A stretch of 64,000 bases of DNA from Dyadobacter subterraneus (GCF_015221875.1 NZ_JACYGY010000001.1:6006097-6070096), one strand, 5' to 3'; shown: positions 53,581-62,912, counted from the stretch's first letter. Notes: generated from the sequence alone by a model not told the origin. Numbers and translations are program-made.

Positions 53581-53623
53581 AATAAGTCAGTGTTCGTTAT
53601 CTCTGACGTAACACTGACTTATT
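53581..53623 (+). terminator. Terminator after the alpha/beta hydrolase gene
   Basis: A perfect 14-base stem (AATAAGTCAGTGTT) around a 15-base loop, followed by TCTTTC. Confidence 0.7.
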
Positions 53624-53635
53624 TCTTTCAAAGAT

Positions 53636-54838
53636 ATGCAAAAGAACACTTCTACAATCCATTTCCATAAAAGCTGGTTACTTCTCATTTGGGTTTTATT
53701 ATTTTTTACTGCTTGTAGCAACGATGATGATAAGGACGTAAAACCGGAAGAAAACAAATACCTCGTTTCAAGCACTTTTATTAAGGATCTTACCAAGGAT
53801 GATATTGCTAAAATCTATCCTCTTCTGGCAGGTTATGCAAAATACAATGTAAAAGTTTACAAAGTCACTTATAAAACTACCAATACAGACGGTTCAGCGA
53901 TCACGGCGTCGGGAGCAGTTTTATTACCTGTAACAGATCAGTCGGTTTCGCTGATAAGCGTTCAGCACGGAACTATCACAACGGATGACGCTGCGCCTTC
54001 CAATTTCCAGAGTGGTTCAGAAGCAGCCACTTTTGGGTCCGTATTTGGATCTATGGGTTACATCATTTCATATCCTGACTACATAGGTTATGGCGCTTCC
54101 AAAGATTTGCCGCATCCATATGAACATCGTGCAAGTCTTGCTTCCTCAACACTGGATATGTTGCGGGCCGCCAAGGAAATGTTGAAGCAACAAACCGACG
54201 TGAAATGGAATGAAAAATTATATGTTGCCGGCTATTCCGAAGGAGGTTATGCGACAATGTGTTTGCAGAAAAAAATCGAGGAAGAAGCTTCTTCTGAATT
54301 TAATCTGAGAGCATCAAGCTGTGGTGCAGGTGCCTATGATAAAACGGCATTTATGAAATATGTGATCAACAGCTCAGTAAATACTGTCGCTTCTTACAAT
54401 TCTTTGTATTTGTGGGTAATGCTTACGTACGACAGGATCTACAAATTGAACAAACCAAAAACATATTATTTTAAAGATCCGTATGCAGCTCAAATCGAGC
54501 AACTTGGTATAGCTAATCCTATCAATGTAAGTTTCAATACGATACTTACGGATTCTTTTAAAACAGCTGTAAATACCGGAACCGATACCGGTTTTATTGC
54601 TGCTATTGGCGACAATGATGTGTATGATTGGAAGCCAAATACGCCTACGAGATTATTCCATGGTGATGCAGATCCATTGGTATTTTATTTCAATTCTGTG
54701 AATGCAGAAGCAGCCATGAAAAAACGCGGAGCGACTGATGTGGTGCTGATTACCATTCCTGGTGGAACACATTCATCATCCATCACTACATTTCTTGCAG
54801 GAACTTTAGCATTCTTTACAGATTCGAAGTATCAATAA
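53636..54838 (+). CDS. Secreted alpha/beta hydrolase lipoprotein (secretory-lipase-like)
   Basis: A 400-residue lipoprotein: signal with lipobox FFTAC (about 27-31) followed by acidic SNDDDKD, as in surface-exported Bacteroidota lipoproteins. The hydrolase core has IISYPDYIGYG, nucleophile VAGYSEGGYA, acid region FHGDADPLV and His in GGTHSSS. The long, lid-bearing form fits secretory lipases. It should hydrolyse esters or lipids outside the cytosol. It is monocistronic. Confidence 0.8.
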   Translation: MQKNTSTIHFHKSWLLLIWVLLFFTACSNDDDKDVKPEENKYLVSSTFIKDLTKDDIAKIYPLLAGYAKYNVKVYKVTYKTTNTDGSAITASGAVLLPVTDQSVSLISVQHGTITTDDAAPSNFQSGSEAATFGSVFGSMGYIISYPDYIGYGASKDLPHPYEHRASLASSTLDMLRAAKEMLKQQTDVKWNEKLYVAGYSEGGYATMCLQKKIEEEASSEFNLRASSCGAGAYDKTAFMKYVINSSVNTVASYNSLYLWVMLTYDRIYKLNKPKTYYFKDPYAAQIEQLGIANPINVSFNTILTDSFKTAVNTGTDTGFIAAIGDNDVYDWKPNTPTRLFHGDADPLVFYFNSVNAEAAMKKRGATDVVLITIPGGTHSSSITTFLAGTLAFFTDSKYQ

Positions 54839-55007
54839 AATATTATATTTGCAATCAATTAAGTCTATCAGACAAATATGGTTGTTGATAATAATAACTT
54901 TTCCTTCGTTTCTAATTACCGGTCAGTGATGAACCGGATTGGTGATGTGCGATGTTGTTTATAACAAAAATGACAATGCAATTTAACATCACATTTTTAA
55001 TTTTCCC

Positions 55008-55880
55008 ATGTCTACACTTCTTGATTTAGTAGGAAATACCCCGTTAGTTGAATTAAACCGTATTAATCCAAATCCAAACGTAAAACTTTACGGCAAGCTT
55101 GAAGGGAATAATCCTGGCGGAAGCGTGAAGGATCGTGCAGCTTACAGCATGATCAAAGGTGCGATGGACCGGGGAGAAATAAAGCCAGGAACGAAACTGA
55201 TTGAAGCCACCAGTGGTAATACAGGTATTGCACTGGCGATGATTGCCAGACTTTTTGATATTGAAATCGAACTGGTAATGCCTCAAAATTCTACCCGTGA
55301 AAGAGTTCTGACGATGGAAGCTTTCGGAGCAAAAGTAACGCTTCTGGATACGATGGAAATTTCACGAGATTATGCGGAAGAAAAAGCAAAAACCGGTGAA
55401 TTCCTTTTGCTTAATCAATTTGCCAATCCTGACAACTGGAAAGCGCATTATAACACCACGGGACCAGAAATATTCCGTGATACAAATCAGCAAATAACAC
55501 ATTTTGTTTCTTCCATGGGTACTACCGGTACCATTATGGGCGTTTCCCGTTTTTTGAAAGAACAAAATGAAAATATACAAATTGTTGGCTGCCAGCCAAC
55601 GGATGGATCCAGCATTCCGGGAATCAGAAAGTGGCCGGTTGAATATCTTCCAAAAATTTTCGAAAAAGATCGTGTCGATCAGGTTATTGAAGTGACTCAG
55701 GAAGATGCCGTTTTGATGACACGCCGTCTGGCAAATGAAGAGGCAGTATTTGCCGGAATGAGTAGCGGCGGTGCTGCCTGGGCTGCTGTGGAATTGGCTA
55801 AAACACTGGATTCAGGGACTATTGTATTTATAATCTGCGACCGAGGCGACAGATATCTTTCAAGCGATTTATTTGGATGA
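55008..55880 (+). CDS. cysM: Cysteine synthase B (O-acetylserine sulfhydrylase)
   Basis: A 290-residue PLP enzyme of CysM length. PLP lysine is Lys 41 in NPGGSVKDR; the phosphate loop ATSGNTGIALA and the re-face GTTGTIMG are intact, and GISSG-like GMSSGG lies near the end. The CysM-type ending (SSDLFG) lacks the C-terminal tail of CysK. It makes cysteine from O-acetylserine and sulfide or thiosulfate. A mobile-like inverted repeat abuts its 3' end. Confidence 0.9.
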   Translation: MSTLLDLVGNTPLVELNRINPNPNVKLYGKLEGNNPGGSVKDRAAYSMIKGAMDRGEIKPGTKLIEATSGNTGIALAMIARLFDIEIELVMPQNSTRERVLTMEAFGAKVTLLDTMEISRDYAEEKAKTGEFLLLNQFANPDNWKAHYNTTGPEIFRDTNQQITHFVSSMGTTGTIMGVSRFLKEQNENIQIVGCQPTDGSSIPGIRKWPVEYLPKIFEKDRVDQVIEVTQEDAVLMTRRLANEEAVFAGMSSGGAAWAAVELAKTLDSGTIVFIICDRGDRYLSSDLFG

Positions 55881-55973
55881 GCTATCGGCAGTCAGCAATC
55901 AGCTTTCGACTTTGGCTGCTAAAAAAATAATGCATGGCGGCCAGCTGATTGCCGACCGCCGATAGCCGATAGC
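55881..55973. repeat. Intergenic inverted-repeat element
   Basis: Arms of about 24 bases (55881-55904, starting GCTATCGGCAGTCAGC, and 55943-55966) are complementary with three mismatches. Tandem CCGATAGC units extend the right arm. It starts with the cysM stop region and looks like a REP/MITE-type palindrome. It might double as a bidirectional terminator. Confidence 0.7.
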
Positions 55974-55976
55974 TAA

Positions 55977-56396
55977 TTAAAACCAGCCTGCGCCCAAATT
56001 CCGGAAAGGCCATGGAATAGCGGCCAGAATGATAATTAATGCCATTCCGTAGAAATATAATACGGTACGGTGCTTATCTGCCCCAACCAATTTCTTCGAA
56101 CGAACGCGTCCTACGGTGATCAGAATAATTGCAATCACCATCATGAAAACGTGTTCAATAGAATAAAAACGAATTACTTTATTGCCGATCTCTCCGAAAT
56201 TTACCAACGGGCTCATCGTGTAAAGCACTAATCCAATCAAAAGCTGGGTATGTGTGGCGATCAAAGCGAACAAATAAATTTTGCTGTCGCCTTGTTTGTT
56301 ATTCTGCCAATTGGAATATGCAATGGCTACTGCGGCAATTAACAAGCCAAGCACAACATAACGTAAGCCGGAATGGGCACGTATAAGAGCGTTCAT
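55977..56396 (-). CDS. Four-helix membrane protein (cytochrome-b-like)
   Basis: A 139-residue inner-membrane protein with four helices (about 10-28, 40-60, 80-100, 112-130). Conserved-looking histidines fall in the helices (RAHSGLRY, IATHTQLLIG, SIEHVFM), which may be haem ligands; such proteins are usually annotated cytochrome B. Function is unknown. It converges with the repeat element after cysM. Confidence 0.68.
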   Translation of the reverse strand: MNALIRAHSGLRYVVLGLLIAAVAIAYSNWQNNKQGDSKIYLFALIATHTQLLIGLVLYTMSPLVNFGEIGNKVIRFYSIEHVFMMVIAIILITVGRVRSKKLVGADKHRTVLYFYGMALIIILAAIPWPFRNLGAGWF

Positions 56397-56560
56397 ATGT
56401 TATAAACAAGTTATGGTGAAATCGTAAGTTTGCAAAGGTAGTTGTCAATTCAGCATATCACAACAAATGCCCGCATCGAATTGTCAAGTTTACCGATTAG
56501 GCTAAAAAATTTTAAAGCATAATATTTGTACGAGTTTTTCAAATCGAAATAAAACACAAA

Positions 56561-56863
56561 ATGATCCTGTTTAATATTACTGTGAATGTCAGCCACGCAG
56601 CTGAAAAAGAATGGCTTAAATACATGAAGGAAATCCACATTCCTGAAATAATGGCCAGCGGATTGCCTATCGAAACAAAATTGCTCCGTTTGCTTACTGA
56701 AATTGATAATGAAGGAGCCACTTATACAAACCAGTTTACTTTCCGTACCATGGAAGATTTCCTGGCCTACCAGACCCATTTCCAGGCTGATTTGCAAGAC
56801 AAACATCATCAAAAGTTTAATGGTCATTATGTCTCTTTCCGAACACTTCTGGAGGAAGCCTGA
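56561..56863 (+). CDS. DUF4286-family protein
   Basis: A 100-residue ferredoxin-like alpha/beta protein of the DUF4286 family: MILFNITVNVSHAAEKEWLKYMKEIHIPEIM, then EGATYTNQFTF and a FNGHYVSFRTLLEE ending. It is widespread and single-domain in Bacteroidota. Function is unknown. Start and length are typical. Confidence 0.8.
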   Translation: MILFNITVNVSHAAEKEWLKYMKEIHIPEIMASGLPIETKLLRLLTEIDNEGATYTNQFTFRTMEDFLAYQTHFQADLQDKHHQKFNGHYVSFRTLLEEA

Positions 56864-57092
56864 TCATCAGACGCAATTGTATTGAACAAAAAAGTTTTTA
56901 AACAAAACCTTTACATTCGCTTGACATTACGGTAATCTTTCCTTTTATTTAATATACCGTAAGTCTTGAAAATCTTTTGACATGATGAACGGTTCGTGTT
57001 AAATTTAGAATAAATACGGACTGTTTTTGGAGTGAGGATAGATTTGAAGACCCGGTTGGAAGTAATGTTTTACCATAAAACTTAAAGTGCTT

Positions 57093-57470
57093 ATGAGACT
57101 GCAAATGCAAGCAATTCACTTCGACGCTGACCCTAAACTGTTGACATTCATTCAACAAAAAATGGATAAACTCGACACGTTTTACGATAAGATTACGAGT
57201 GGTGAAGTGTTTCTGAGATTGGATAAAAGTGATAACGCCAAATTACATACCAAACTTCTTGAAGTTAAGATTTATGTTCCGGGCGGGACAATGTTTGTAA
57301 GAGAACAGGGTACAACATTTGAAGAGGCGACCGATTTAGCGATTGATACATTGAAAATGCAGGTTAAGAAATTTAAAGACAAGCGGAACAAGGCAAGGGC
57401 TCCAAAACCGGTTGATGGAGTTTTACAGACAGACGAAGTTGCTGTTATAACGGAAGATATCGAAGAGTAA
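57093..57470 (+). CDS. hpf: Ribosome hibernation-promoting factor (short HPF/RaiA)
   Basis: A 125-residue short HPF. The beta-alpha core (MQAIHFDADPKLLTFIQQKMDKL, LLEVKIYVPGGTMFVREQGTTFEEATDLAIDTLKMQVKKFKDKR) ends in a basic helix for the 30S decoding site. It binds idle ribosomes in stationary phase. The ATG at 57093 is preferred to the GTG at 57087. Many Bacteroidota have tRNA genes and tuf right after hpf; here a terminator and maoC follow instead. Confidence 0.85.
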   Translation: MRLQMQAIHFDADPKLLTFIQQKMDKLDTFYDKITSGEVFLRLDKSDNAKLHTKLLEVKIYVPGGTMFVREQGTTFEEATDLAIDTLKMQVKKFKDKRNKARAPKPVDGVLQTDEVAVITEDIEE

Positions 57471-57487
57471 AAATTATATATGTTTGT

Positions 57488-57520
57488 AAAGAAAGCTACT
57501 CCAAAAGGGTGGCTTTCTTT
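57488..57520 (+). terminator. Terminator after hpf
   Basis: AAAGAAAGC pairs with GCTTTCTTT around TACTCCAAAAGGGTG, which pairs further. Confidence 0.75.
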
Positions 57521-57617
57521 ATTTATAGGCTAAGCTGATCAAATTGAAATGCCAAATTTGTAGTACTCCCCGAATTATACGTTTTTTGCGAAAAATATTA
57601 ATCTTAAATTTCAAGTT

Positions 57618-58031
57618 ATGAATATAGAACCTGTTGTTGGTTCCGCGTTTGAACACGCTTTTCGCTTCACACAGGAGCAGGTAATACAATTTGCAGAACT
57701 GACAGGCGATAATAATCCAATCCACCTGGACGCAGATTATGCGGCTACAACCAGCTTCAAACGTCCGATCATTCATGGAATGCTAGGTACAACTGTTTTT
57801 ACGAAAGTGTTGGGTACCGAATTCCCAGGATTCGGATCAATTTATTTAAAACAAACCGTGGAATATTTAAGACCAATGTTTGTTGAAACGGATTACAAAG
57901 CGGTATTCACAATTAAAACAATTGATCCTGTAAAACACATCGCTGAAATATCAACAGAGATATTTGATGTTAATACAAAAAAAGTCGTGACAAGAGGAAT
58001 CGCTACGATGATCAATCAGGAGAAATTTTAA
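57618..58031 (+). CDS. MaoC-family dehydratase (R-specific enoyl-CoA hydratase-like)
   Basis: A 137-residue hot-dog protein. The hydratase motif is complete: ELTGDNNPIHLDADYAATTSFKRPIIHGMLG (catalytic Asp and His), then PGFGSIYLKQTVEYLRP. It should hydrate (R)-enoyl-CoA, or act as a thioesterase-like relative. It is monocistronic and shares a bidirectional terminator with the histone-like gene. Confidence 0.87.
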   Translation: MNIEPVVGSAFEHAFRFTQEQVIQFAELTGDNNPIHLDADYAATTSFKRPIIHGMLGTTVFTKVLGTEFPGFGSIYLKQTVEYLRPMFVETDYKAVFTIKTIDPVKHIAEISTEIFDVNTKKVVTRGIATMINQEKF

Positions 58032-58035
58032 AATA

Positions 58036-58067
58036 AGAAAGCCGGGCTTTTTCAAACCCGGCTTTCT
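58036..58067. terminator. Bidirectional terminator between maoC and the histone-like gene
   Basis: AGAAAGCCGGG and CCCGGCTTTCT are perfectly complementary around CTTTTTCAAA. Confidence 0.88.
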
Positions 58068-58087
58068 CTGTATGTTACTAAAAAGAC

Positions 58088-58267
58088 TTATTCTCCCTCG
58101 TTCTTTTTGTTTTGTACTTCTGAACGAATTTCCTGAGCCAAAGTTTTTAGCTCCTGCATACCTTTACGCACACGAGTACCAGCTGCCTGGTTTGCTTTAT
58201 TGTAAAACTTATCAAAATCGCCTTCAAGCGACAGAATCAAATCTTTTACTTCATCAAATCTTGCCAT
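58088..58267 (-). CDS. Histone-H1-like protein
   Basis: A 59-residue helical, charged protein: MARFDEVKDLILSLEGDFDK, a FYNKANQAAGTRVRKGMQEL segment with basic residues, and EIRSEVQNKKNEGE. This matches the small Bacteroidota histone-H1-like proteins (Hc1-related) that bind DNA and help pack the nucleoid. The ATG at 58267 and the stop at 58088 leave no doubt on the frame, and a strong terminator lies just after it. It is easy to miss because it is so short. Confidence 0.85.
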   Translation of the reverse strand: MARFDEVKDLILSLEGDFDKFYNKANQAAGTRVRKGMQELKTLAQEIRSEVQNKKNEGE

Positions 58268-58470
58268 GTTTTTATTTGGTTTTAGTTAAAATGCCTCTAA
58301 CACGCTAAAAACGCATGTTTTGCCCGAAATTTAGTAATTAAAAGCATTACCGCAACCCAAAAAACAAAAAAAAACAACACTATAATGCAATTTATATTCA
58401 AAAATACATATAACTCATTCATATATAACAAGTTACGCTTAATAACTTTTTTCGGTTACATAAGAAAATA

Positions 58471-58504
58471 AAAGGACGTTTTAATTAAAAAACGTCCTTT
58501 TATT
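58471..58504 (-). terminator. Terminator of the serine palmitoyltransferase gene
   Basis: AAAGGACGTTTT pairs with AAAACGTCCTTT around AATTAA; a T-rich run follows on the minus strand. Confidence 0.85.
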
Positions 58505-58524
58505 ACAATGAGACATGATTTCAA

Positions 58525-59796
58525 CTATTCAGCAACCTCCTGAACGTCTTCAATCTGATAAACTCTGTTCTTTAATTTGTCTGCCAAAGTTGTAAATGCA
58601 TCAAGCGTATATTCCACATCTTCCAACGTATGTGAAGCAGTTGGAATAATGCGCAGCATAATCTGTCCTTTTGGTACCACCGGATAAACAACAATAGAAC
58701 AAAACACTCCCATATTTTCACGAAGGTCACGAACCATACGTGTTACCTCAGGTACGCCGCCTTCACTGTGCAGGAAAACCGGCGTAACAGGTGATTCTGT
58801 TTCTCCAATATTAAATCCACGACTTCTAAGACCATTTTGCATGGCTTCTACATTTTCCCATAATTTGGAACGAAGCTCAGGCATCGTTTTAATCATTTCC
58901 AGTCTTTTTCTGCATCCTTCAACATATGGCATCGGCAAAGCCTTTGCGTAGGTTTGGGAACGCATGTTATATTTCAGGTACATGATAATTTCAGGATCAT
59001 CAGACGCGATAAAAGCACCAATGGCAGCCATAGATTTTGCAAACGTCGAGAAGTATAAATCAACTTCACCTTGTACACCCAGCATTTCACCTACACCTGC
59101 ACCTGTTTCACCCATTGTACCAAATCCGTGTGCATCATCAACAAGCAGACGGAATTCGTATTTTTTCTTTAATTCAACAATTGACTTCAAATCGCCAACT
59201 TTACCTGACATACCAAAAACGCCTTCGGTAATCACCAAAACACCACCACCTTTTTCATTAGCAGCTTTTGTTGCACGAACCAGGTTTTTTTCAAGACTAG
59301 CCATATCATTATGGTTAAACTTATAATACTGGCCCATTTTGGCTTTATGCAAGCGAATACCGTCAATCAGACAGGCATGTGATTCAGCATCATAAACAAT
59401 TACATCGCGGTGATCGCAGATACATTCGATCGCAGACATAACGCCCTGATATCCGTAGTTCAATAAAAAAGCATCTTTTTTACCTACAAATTCGGCAAGT
59501 TCTTTTTCAAATACCTCATGTAATGTCGAATTACCAGACATCATACGCGCACCCATCGGATAAGCCAATCCCCACTTTGCCGCCGCTTCTGCGTCAACTT
59601 TACGTACTTCCGGATGATTTGCCAGTCCCAAATAATTATTAAGACTCCAGTTCAATACCTCACGCCCCATAAACCGCATCTTCGGTCCCAGATCACCTTC
59701 CAGCATGGGAAATGAAAAATAATGATGGCTATTCAGCATTTTAGCCGGCGTTCCGATCGGGCCTGAATTATTGTGCAGTTTCTCAAAAATGTCCAC
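58525..59796 (-). CDS. spt: Serine palmitoyltransferase (alpha-oxoamine synthase)
   Basis: A 423-residue PLP enzyme of the alpha-oxoamine synthase family. Key parts: NYLGLANHPEV, ARMMSGNSTLHEVFE, VDDAHGFGTMGETGAGVGE (Asp/His of the PLP site) and PLP Lys 254 in TFAKSMAA. The start MDIFEKL and overall length fit Bacteroidota SPT, which joins serine and acyl-CoA in sphingolipid synthesis; KBL and BioF are shorter (about 390-400). It is at the membrane-cytosol face and monocistronic. Confidence 0.85.
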   Translation of the reverse strand: MDIFEKLHNNSGPIGTPAKMLNSHHYFSFPMLEGDLGPKMRFMGREVLNWSLNNYLGLANHPEVRKVDAEAAAKWGLAYPMGARMMSGNSTLHEVFEKELAEFVGKKDAFLLNYGYQGVMSAIECICDHRDVIVYDAESHACLIDGIRLHKAKMGQYYKFNHNDMASLEKNLVRATKAANEKGGGVLVITEGVFGMSGKVGDLKSIVELKKKYEFRLLVDDAHGFGTMGETGAGVGEMLGVQGEVDLYFSTFAKSMAAIGAFIASDDPEIIMYLKYNMRSQTYAKALPMPYVEGCRKRLEMIKTMPELRSKLWENVEAMQNGLRSRGFNIGETESPVTPVFLHSEGGVPEVTRMVRDLRENMGVFCSIVVYPVVPKGQIMLRIIPTASHTLEDVEYTLDAFTTLADKLKNRVYQIEDVQEVAE

Positions 59797-59847
59797 TCTC
59801 TTCTAATTTATGTGGGTAACAACCTTGTAATTTATGTTAGATAAATG

Positions 59848-59855
59848 CAAAAATA
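59848..59855 (-). promoter_or_regulatory. Candidate -7 box of the SPT gene
   Basis: Minus-strand TATTTTTG fits TAnnTTTG, 52 bases before the ATG. -33 TTG is not well placed. Confidence 0.35.
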
Positions 59856-59985
59856 AAAAAAATAACAATACATTAAGTACAAACCTAATTTTCAACGAAT
59901 TGTAAATTACCCAAAATATAAAAATAGTACTTTTAAATTTTGCAATAATTTCACATATCTTGTGTCCTCATTGTGATCTGTTTAC

Positions 59986-61491
59986 ATGCCTGAAATCAAA
60001 AAAATACTGGTCGCCAACAGGGGAGAAATTGCCCTGAGAATCCTACGTACAGCGCGGGAAATGAATATCAAAACTGTTGCTATATTTAGTGAGGCCGACC
60101 GGAAAGCTCCTCATGTGCGCTATGCTGACGAGGCCGTATGTGTTGGCCCGGCGCCTTCTTCAGAATCCTATTTAAATATTAATAAAATTCTGGAAGTATG
60201 CCACCAATTAGGTGTTGATGCCATTCATCCTGGATATGGATTCTTGTCCGAAAATGCCGGTTTCGCAAGAAAAGTCCGTGAGGCAGGACTGATCTTCATT
60301 GGCCCATCTCCCGAATCAATTGAAATTATGGGTAGCAAACTTGCGGCCAAAGATGCGGCCGGACGCTACAACATACCGATGGTTCCGGGAACGGCATCTG
60401 CCATTGATGATCGTGAGGAAGCAAAACGGGTTTCTTTGGAAATAGGTTATCCGGTTTTGATCAAGGCAAGTGCAGGAGGCGGAGGAAAAGGTATGCGCGT
60501 GGTTGAAAACGAAGCTGAATTTGATGAACAAATGGACCGCGCGGTAAGTGAAGCCATTTCTTCCTTTGGTGATGGTGCCGTGTTCATTGAAAAATACATT
60601 ACTTCCCCAAAACATATCGAAATACAGGTATTGGGTGATCAGCATGGGAATATTATTCATTTGTTTGAACGCGAATGTTCCATACAGCGCCGCCATCAAA
60701 AGGTAATTGAAGAAGCGCCATCAATTTCCATAACTCCTGCTATACGTGAAGAAATGGGGCGTTGTGCAGTTGATGTGGCCAGGTCGTGCGGATACTATGG
60801 AGCAGGGACTGTGGAATTTATTATAGATGAAAATAAAAACTTTTATTTTCTGGAAATGAATACCAGGCTTCAGGTTGAGCATCCGGTTACTGAGCTCATA
60901 ACCGGTGTCGATCTCGTAAAGCAAATGATTTATATCGCCGAAGGAAAGGCGTTGACAATAAAACAGGAAGATTTACAGATAAAAGGACATTCCATTGAAG
61001 TGCGAGTCTATGCGGAAGATCCGGCAAATAATTTCCTTCCGGATGTTGGTACGCTGGTCACTTACGTAAGGCCGCAGGGGAATGGTGTACGTGTGGATGA
61101 TGGTTTTGAGCAGGGAATGGAAATTCCTATTTACTATGATCCAATGTTATCAAAATTGATAACCTACGGACAAAATCGGGAGGAAGCAATAGAAAAAATG
61201 ACACGGGCAATTGACGAATATCACATTTCGGGTGTCCAGACAACATTATCATTTTGTCGTTTTGTAATGAATCATAATCTTTTCCGCACAGGTAGTTTTG
61301 ATACCAATTTTGTAAATCTGCATTTCAGTCCTGATAAACTTTTAGCAACACAAAATCAGGATACAAAAGAATTGGCTGCACTTCTAAGTGCTTATTTAAA
61401 TCAAAATTCTAAATCGAAACAATCTGTAAACGACGAATCAAAACCCTTAGTAAAATCCAAATGGAAGACGCAACGATTAGGTAGAATATAA
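59986..61491 (+). CDS. accC: Acetyl-CoA carboxylase biotin carboxylase subunit
   Basis: A 501-residue biotin carboxylase. N-terminal IKKILVANRGEIALRI, ATP-grasp loop KASAGGGGKGMRVV, ECSIQRRHQKVIEEAPS and FLEMNTRLQVEHPVTE are all intact. It carboxylates biotin on the carrier protein AccB, the first step of fatty acid synthesis. The chain is about 50 residues longer than E. coli AccC; the extra C-terminal part (SAYLNQNSKSKQSVNDESKP) is polar and probably disordered. No BCCP gene is next to it. It is monocistronic. Confidence 0.9.
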   Translation: MPEIKKILVANRGEIALRILRTAREMNIKTVAIFSEADRKAPHVRYADEAVCVGPAPSSESYLNINKILEVCHQLGVDAIHPGYGFLSENAGFARKVREAGLIFIGPSPESIEIMGSKLAAKDAAGRYNIPMVPGTASAIDDREEAKRVSLEIGYPVLIKASAGGGGKGMRVVENEAEFDEQMDRAVSEAISSFGDGAVFIEKYITSPKHIEIQVLGDQHGNIIHLFERECSIQRRHQKVIEEAPSISITPAIREEMGRCAVDVARSCGYYGAGTVEFIIDENKNFYFLEMNTRLQVEHPVTELITGVDLVKQMIYIAEGKALTIKQEDLQIKGHSIEVRVYAEDPANNFLPDVGTLVTYVRPQGNGVRVDDGFEQGMEIPIYYDPMLSKLITYGQNREEAIEKMTRAIDEYHISGVQTTLSFCRFVMNHNLFRTGSFDTNFVNLHFSPDKLLATQNQDTKELAALLSAYLNQNSKSKQSVNDESKPLVKSKWKTQRLGRI

Positions 61492-61505
61492 AAAGTAGAA
61501 TTTTA

Positions 61506-61537
61506 TTGGGATTCATACAAAAAAATCATTACTTTTG
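61506..61537 (+). promoter_or_regulatory. Promoter of queA
   Basis: TTG (61506-61508), a 21-base spacer and TACTTTTG (61530-61537) fit the consensus fully. The leader to the queA ATG would be about 220 bases, AT-rich, with a CTTAATTTTT/AAAAATTAAG hairpin (61541-61570). Confidence 0.65.
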
Positions 61538-61761
61538 CGCTCTTAATTTTTGATTATATAAAAAATTAAGAATTTTCGGCAATACTTTACTAAAAAATTT
61601 AAGTATCAACTGAAAAATTTATTCTTTATATGATAAATGATTATTGACCAGATAAATACAAGTGTAATTGTTAACTCAATACTTGTCATATATAAAAAAT
61701 AAATATTTCGACCGCCCCTTTTTGTCCCACGACTTATCGACTTTCACCGATTTAACAAGCT

Positions 61762-62811
61762 ATGAAGCTATCCGAATTTAAATTTGATCTCCCTCAAAGC
61801 CTGATTGCACTTCATCCTTCCGACCGCGGAGAATCCCGCCTTATGGTAGTAAACCGTGCCACAGGAGAAATAGAACACAAAATGTTTCCTGACCTCATTA
61901 ATTACTTTAATGATGGAGACGTTATGGCTATTAATGATACCAAAGTTTTTCCAGCTCGTTTATACGGTCAAAAAGAAAAAACAGGAGCTAAAATTGAAGT
62001 ATTTTTACTACGTGAATTGAACCGTGAAATGCGTCTTTGGGACGTTTTGGTTGATCCTGCACGTAAAATCCGGGTTGGTAATAAATTGTATTTTGGTGAC
62101 AGTGATCTTGTTGCAGAGGTAATTGACAATACAACTTCACGCGGACGTACAATTCGTTTCTTGTATGACGGAGATAACGATGAGTTTATGAAACTGGTTG
62201 ATCAGTTGGGTGAAACACCGCTTCCTCCGGAAATCATTTCCCGTCGTAAAGTTGAAAGTGCTGACCGCGAACGTTTCCAGACTATTTTCGCTGAACATAT
62301 TGGTGCTGTTGCAGCTCCGACTGCCGGATTACACTTTACAAAAGCAATGATGAAACGTCTTGAAATTAAAGGCATTAACTTTGCTCCTGTTACTTTGCAC
62401 GTTGGTCTTGGTACATTCCGTACTGTGGATGTTGAGGATTTAACAAAACACAAAACAGACTCTGAAAACTATCGCATTACTCAGGCTAGCGCTGATATTG
62501 TAAACGCTGCTTTGGATGCTAAAAAACGTGTTTGTGCCGTTGGCACAACTTCTTTAAAAGCAATTGAATCATCGGTATCCGCAAGCGGACATTTGAAACC
62601 GGTAGAAGGCTGGACAGATAAATTCGTTTTTCCTCCTTACGATTTCAAAATTACCAATGCAATGTTATCAAACTTCCAGCTTCCTGAATCAATTTTATTG
62701 ATGTCGGCCTGTGCTTTCGGAGGTTTTGATCTGGTAATGAAAGCTTACGAGCTTGCAATCAAAGAAAAATATAAATTCTTTACATACGGGGATGCAATGC
62801 TGATCATCTGA
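61762..62811 (+). CDS. queA: S-adenosylmethionine:tRNA ribosyltransferase-isomerase
   Basis: A 349-residue QueA of normal length. Marks are [18 protein letters not shown] at the start, [53 protein letters not shown] and [15 protein letters not shown] at the end. It adds the ribosyl part of SAM to the queuosine precursor in tRNA, in the cytosol. It has a good promoter with a long leader and a strong terminator. Confidence 0.95.
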   Translation: MKLSEFKFDLPQSLIALHPSDRGESRLMVVNRATGEIEHKMFPDLINYFNDGDVMAINDTKVFPARLYGQKEKTGAKIEVFLLRELNREMRLWDVLVDPARKIRVGNKLYFGDSDLVAEVIDNTTSRGRTIRFLYDGDNDEFMKLVDQLGETPLPPEIISRRKVESADRERFQTIFAEHIGAVAAPTAGLHFTKAMMKRLEIKGINFAPVTLHVGLGTFRTVDVEDLTKHKTDSENYRITQASADIVNAALDAKKRVCAVGTTSLKAIESSVSASGHLKPVEGWTDKFVFPPYDFKITNAMLSNFQLPESILLMSACAFGGFDLVMKAYELAIKEKYKFFTYGDAMLII

Positions 62812-62835
62812 TCTTAGCACTAATAAAATTACTTT

Positions 62836-62888
62836 TGTCATTTATTAACACCTAAGCCCAGCTTTGTGTTGATAAATGACATTTTTTT
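62836..62888 (+). terminator. Terminator of queA
   Basis: TGTCATTTATTAACAC pairs with GTGTTGATAAATGACA (one G-T pair), then seven T. A TACTTTTG box at 62830 abuts it and could be part of the ispD promoter. Confidence 0.87.
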
Positions 62889-62912
62889 GAATAGACCAAA
62901 GCCTTTTTTGTT

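Noticed and set aside
54839..55007. Riboswitch before cysM
   Set aside because: Only a five-base CCGGT/ACCGG hairpin is visible; no SAM or other known fold was recognised.
56864..57092. tRNA cluster near hpf, as found in many Bacteroidota
   Set aside because: No cloverleaf or TTCRA-type T loop could be found on either side.
58072..58308. 78-codon plus-strand frame after maoC
   Set aside because: It is the shadow of the histone-like gene on the other strand.
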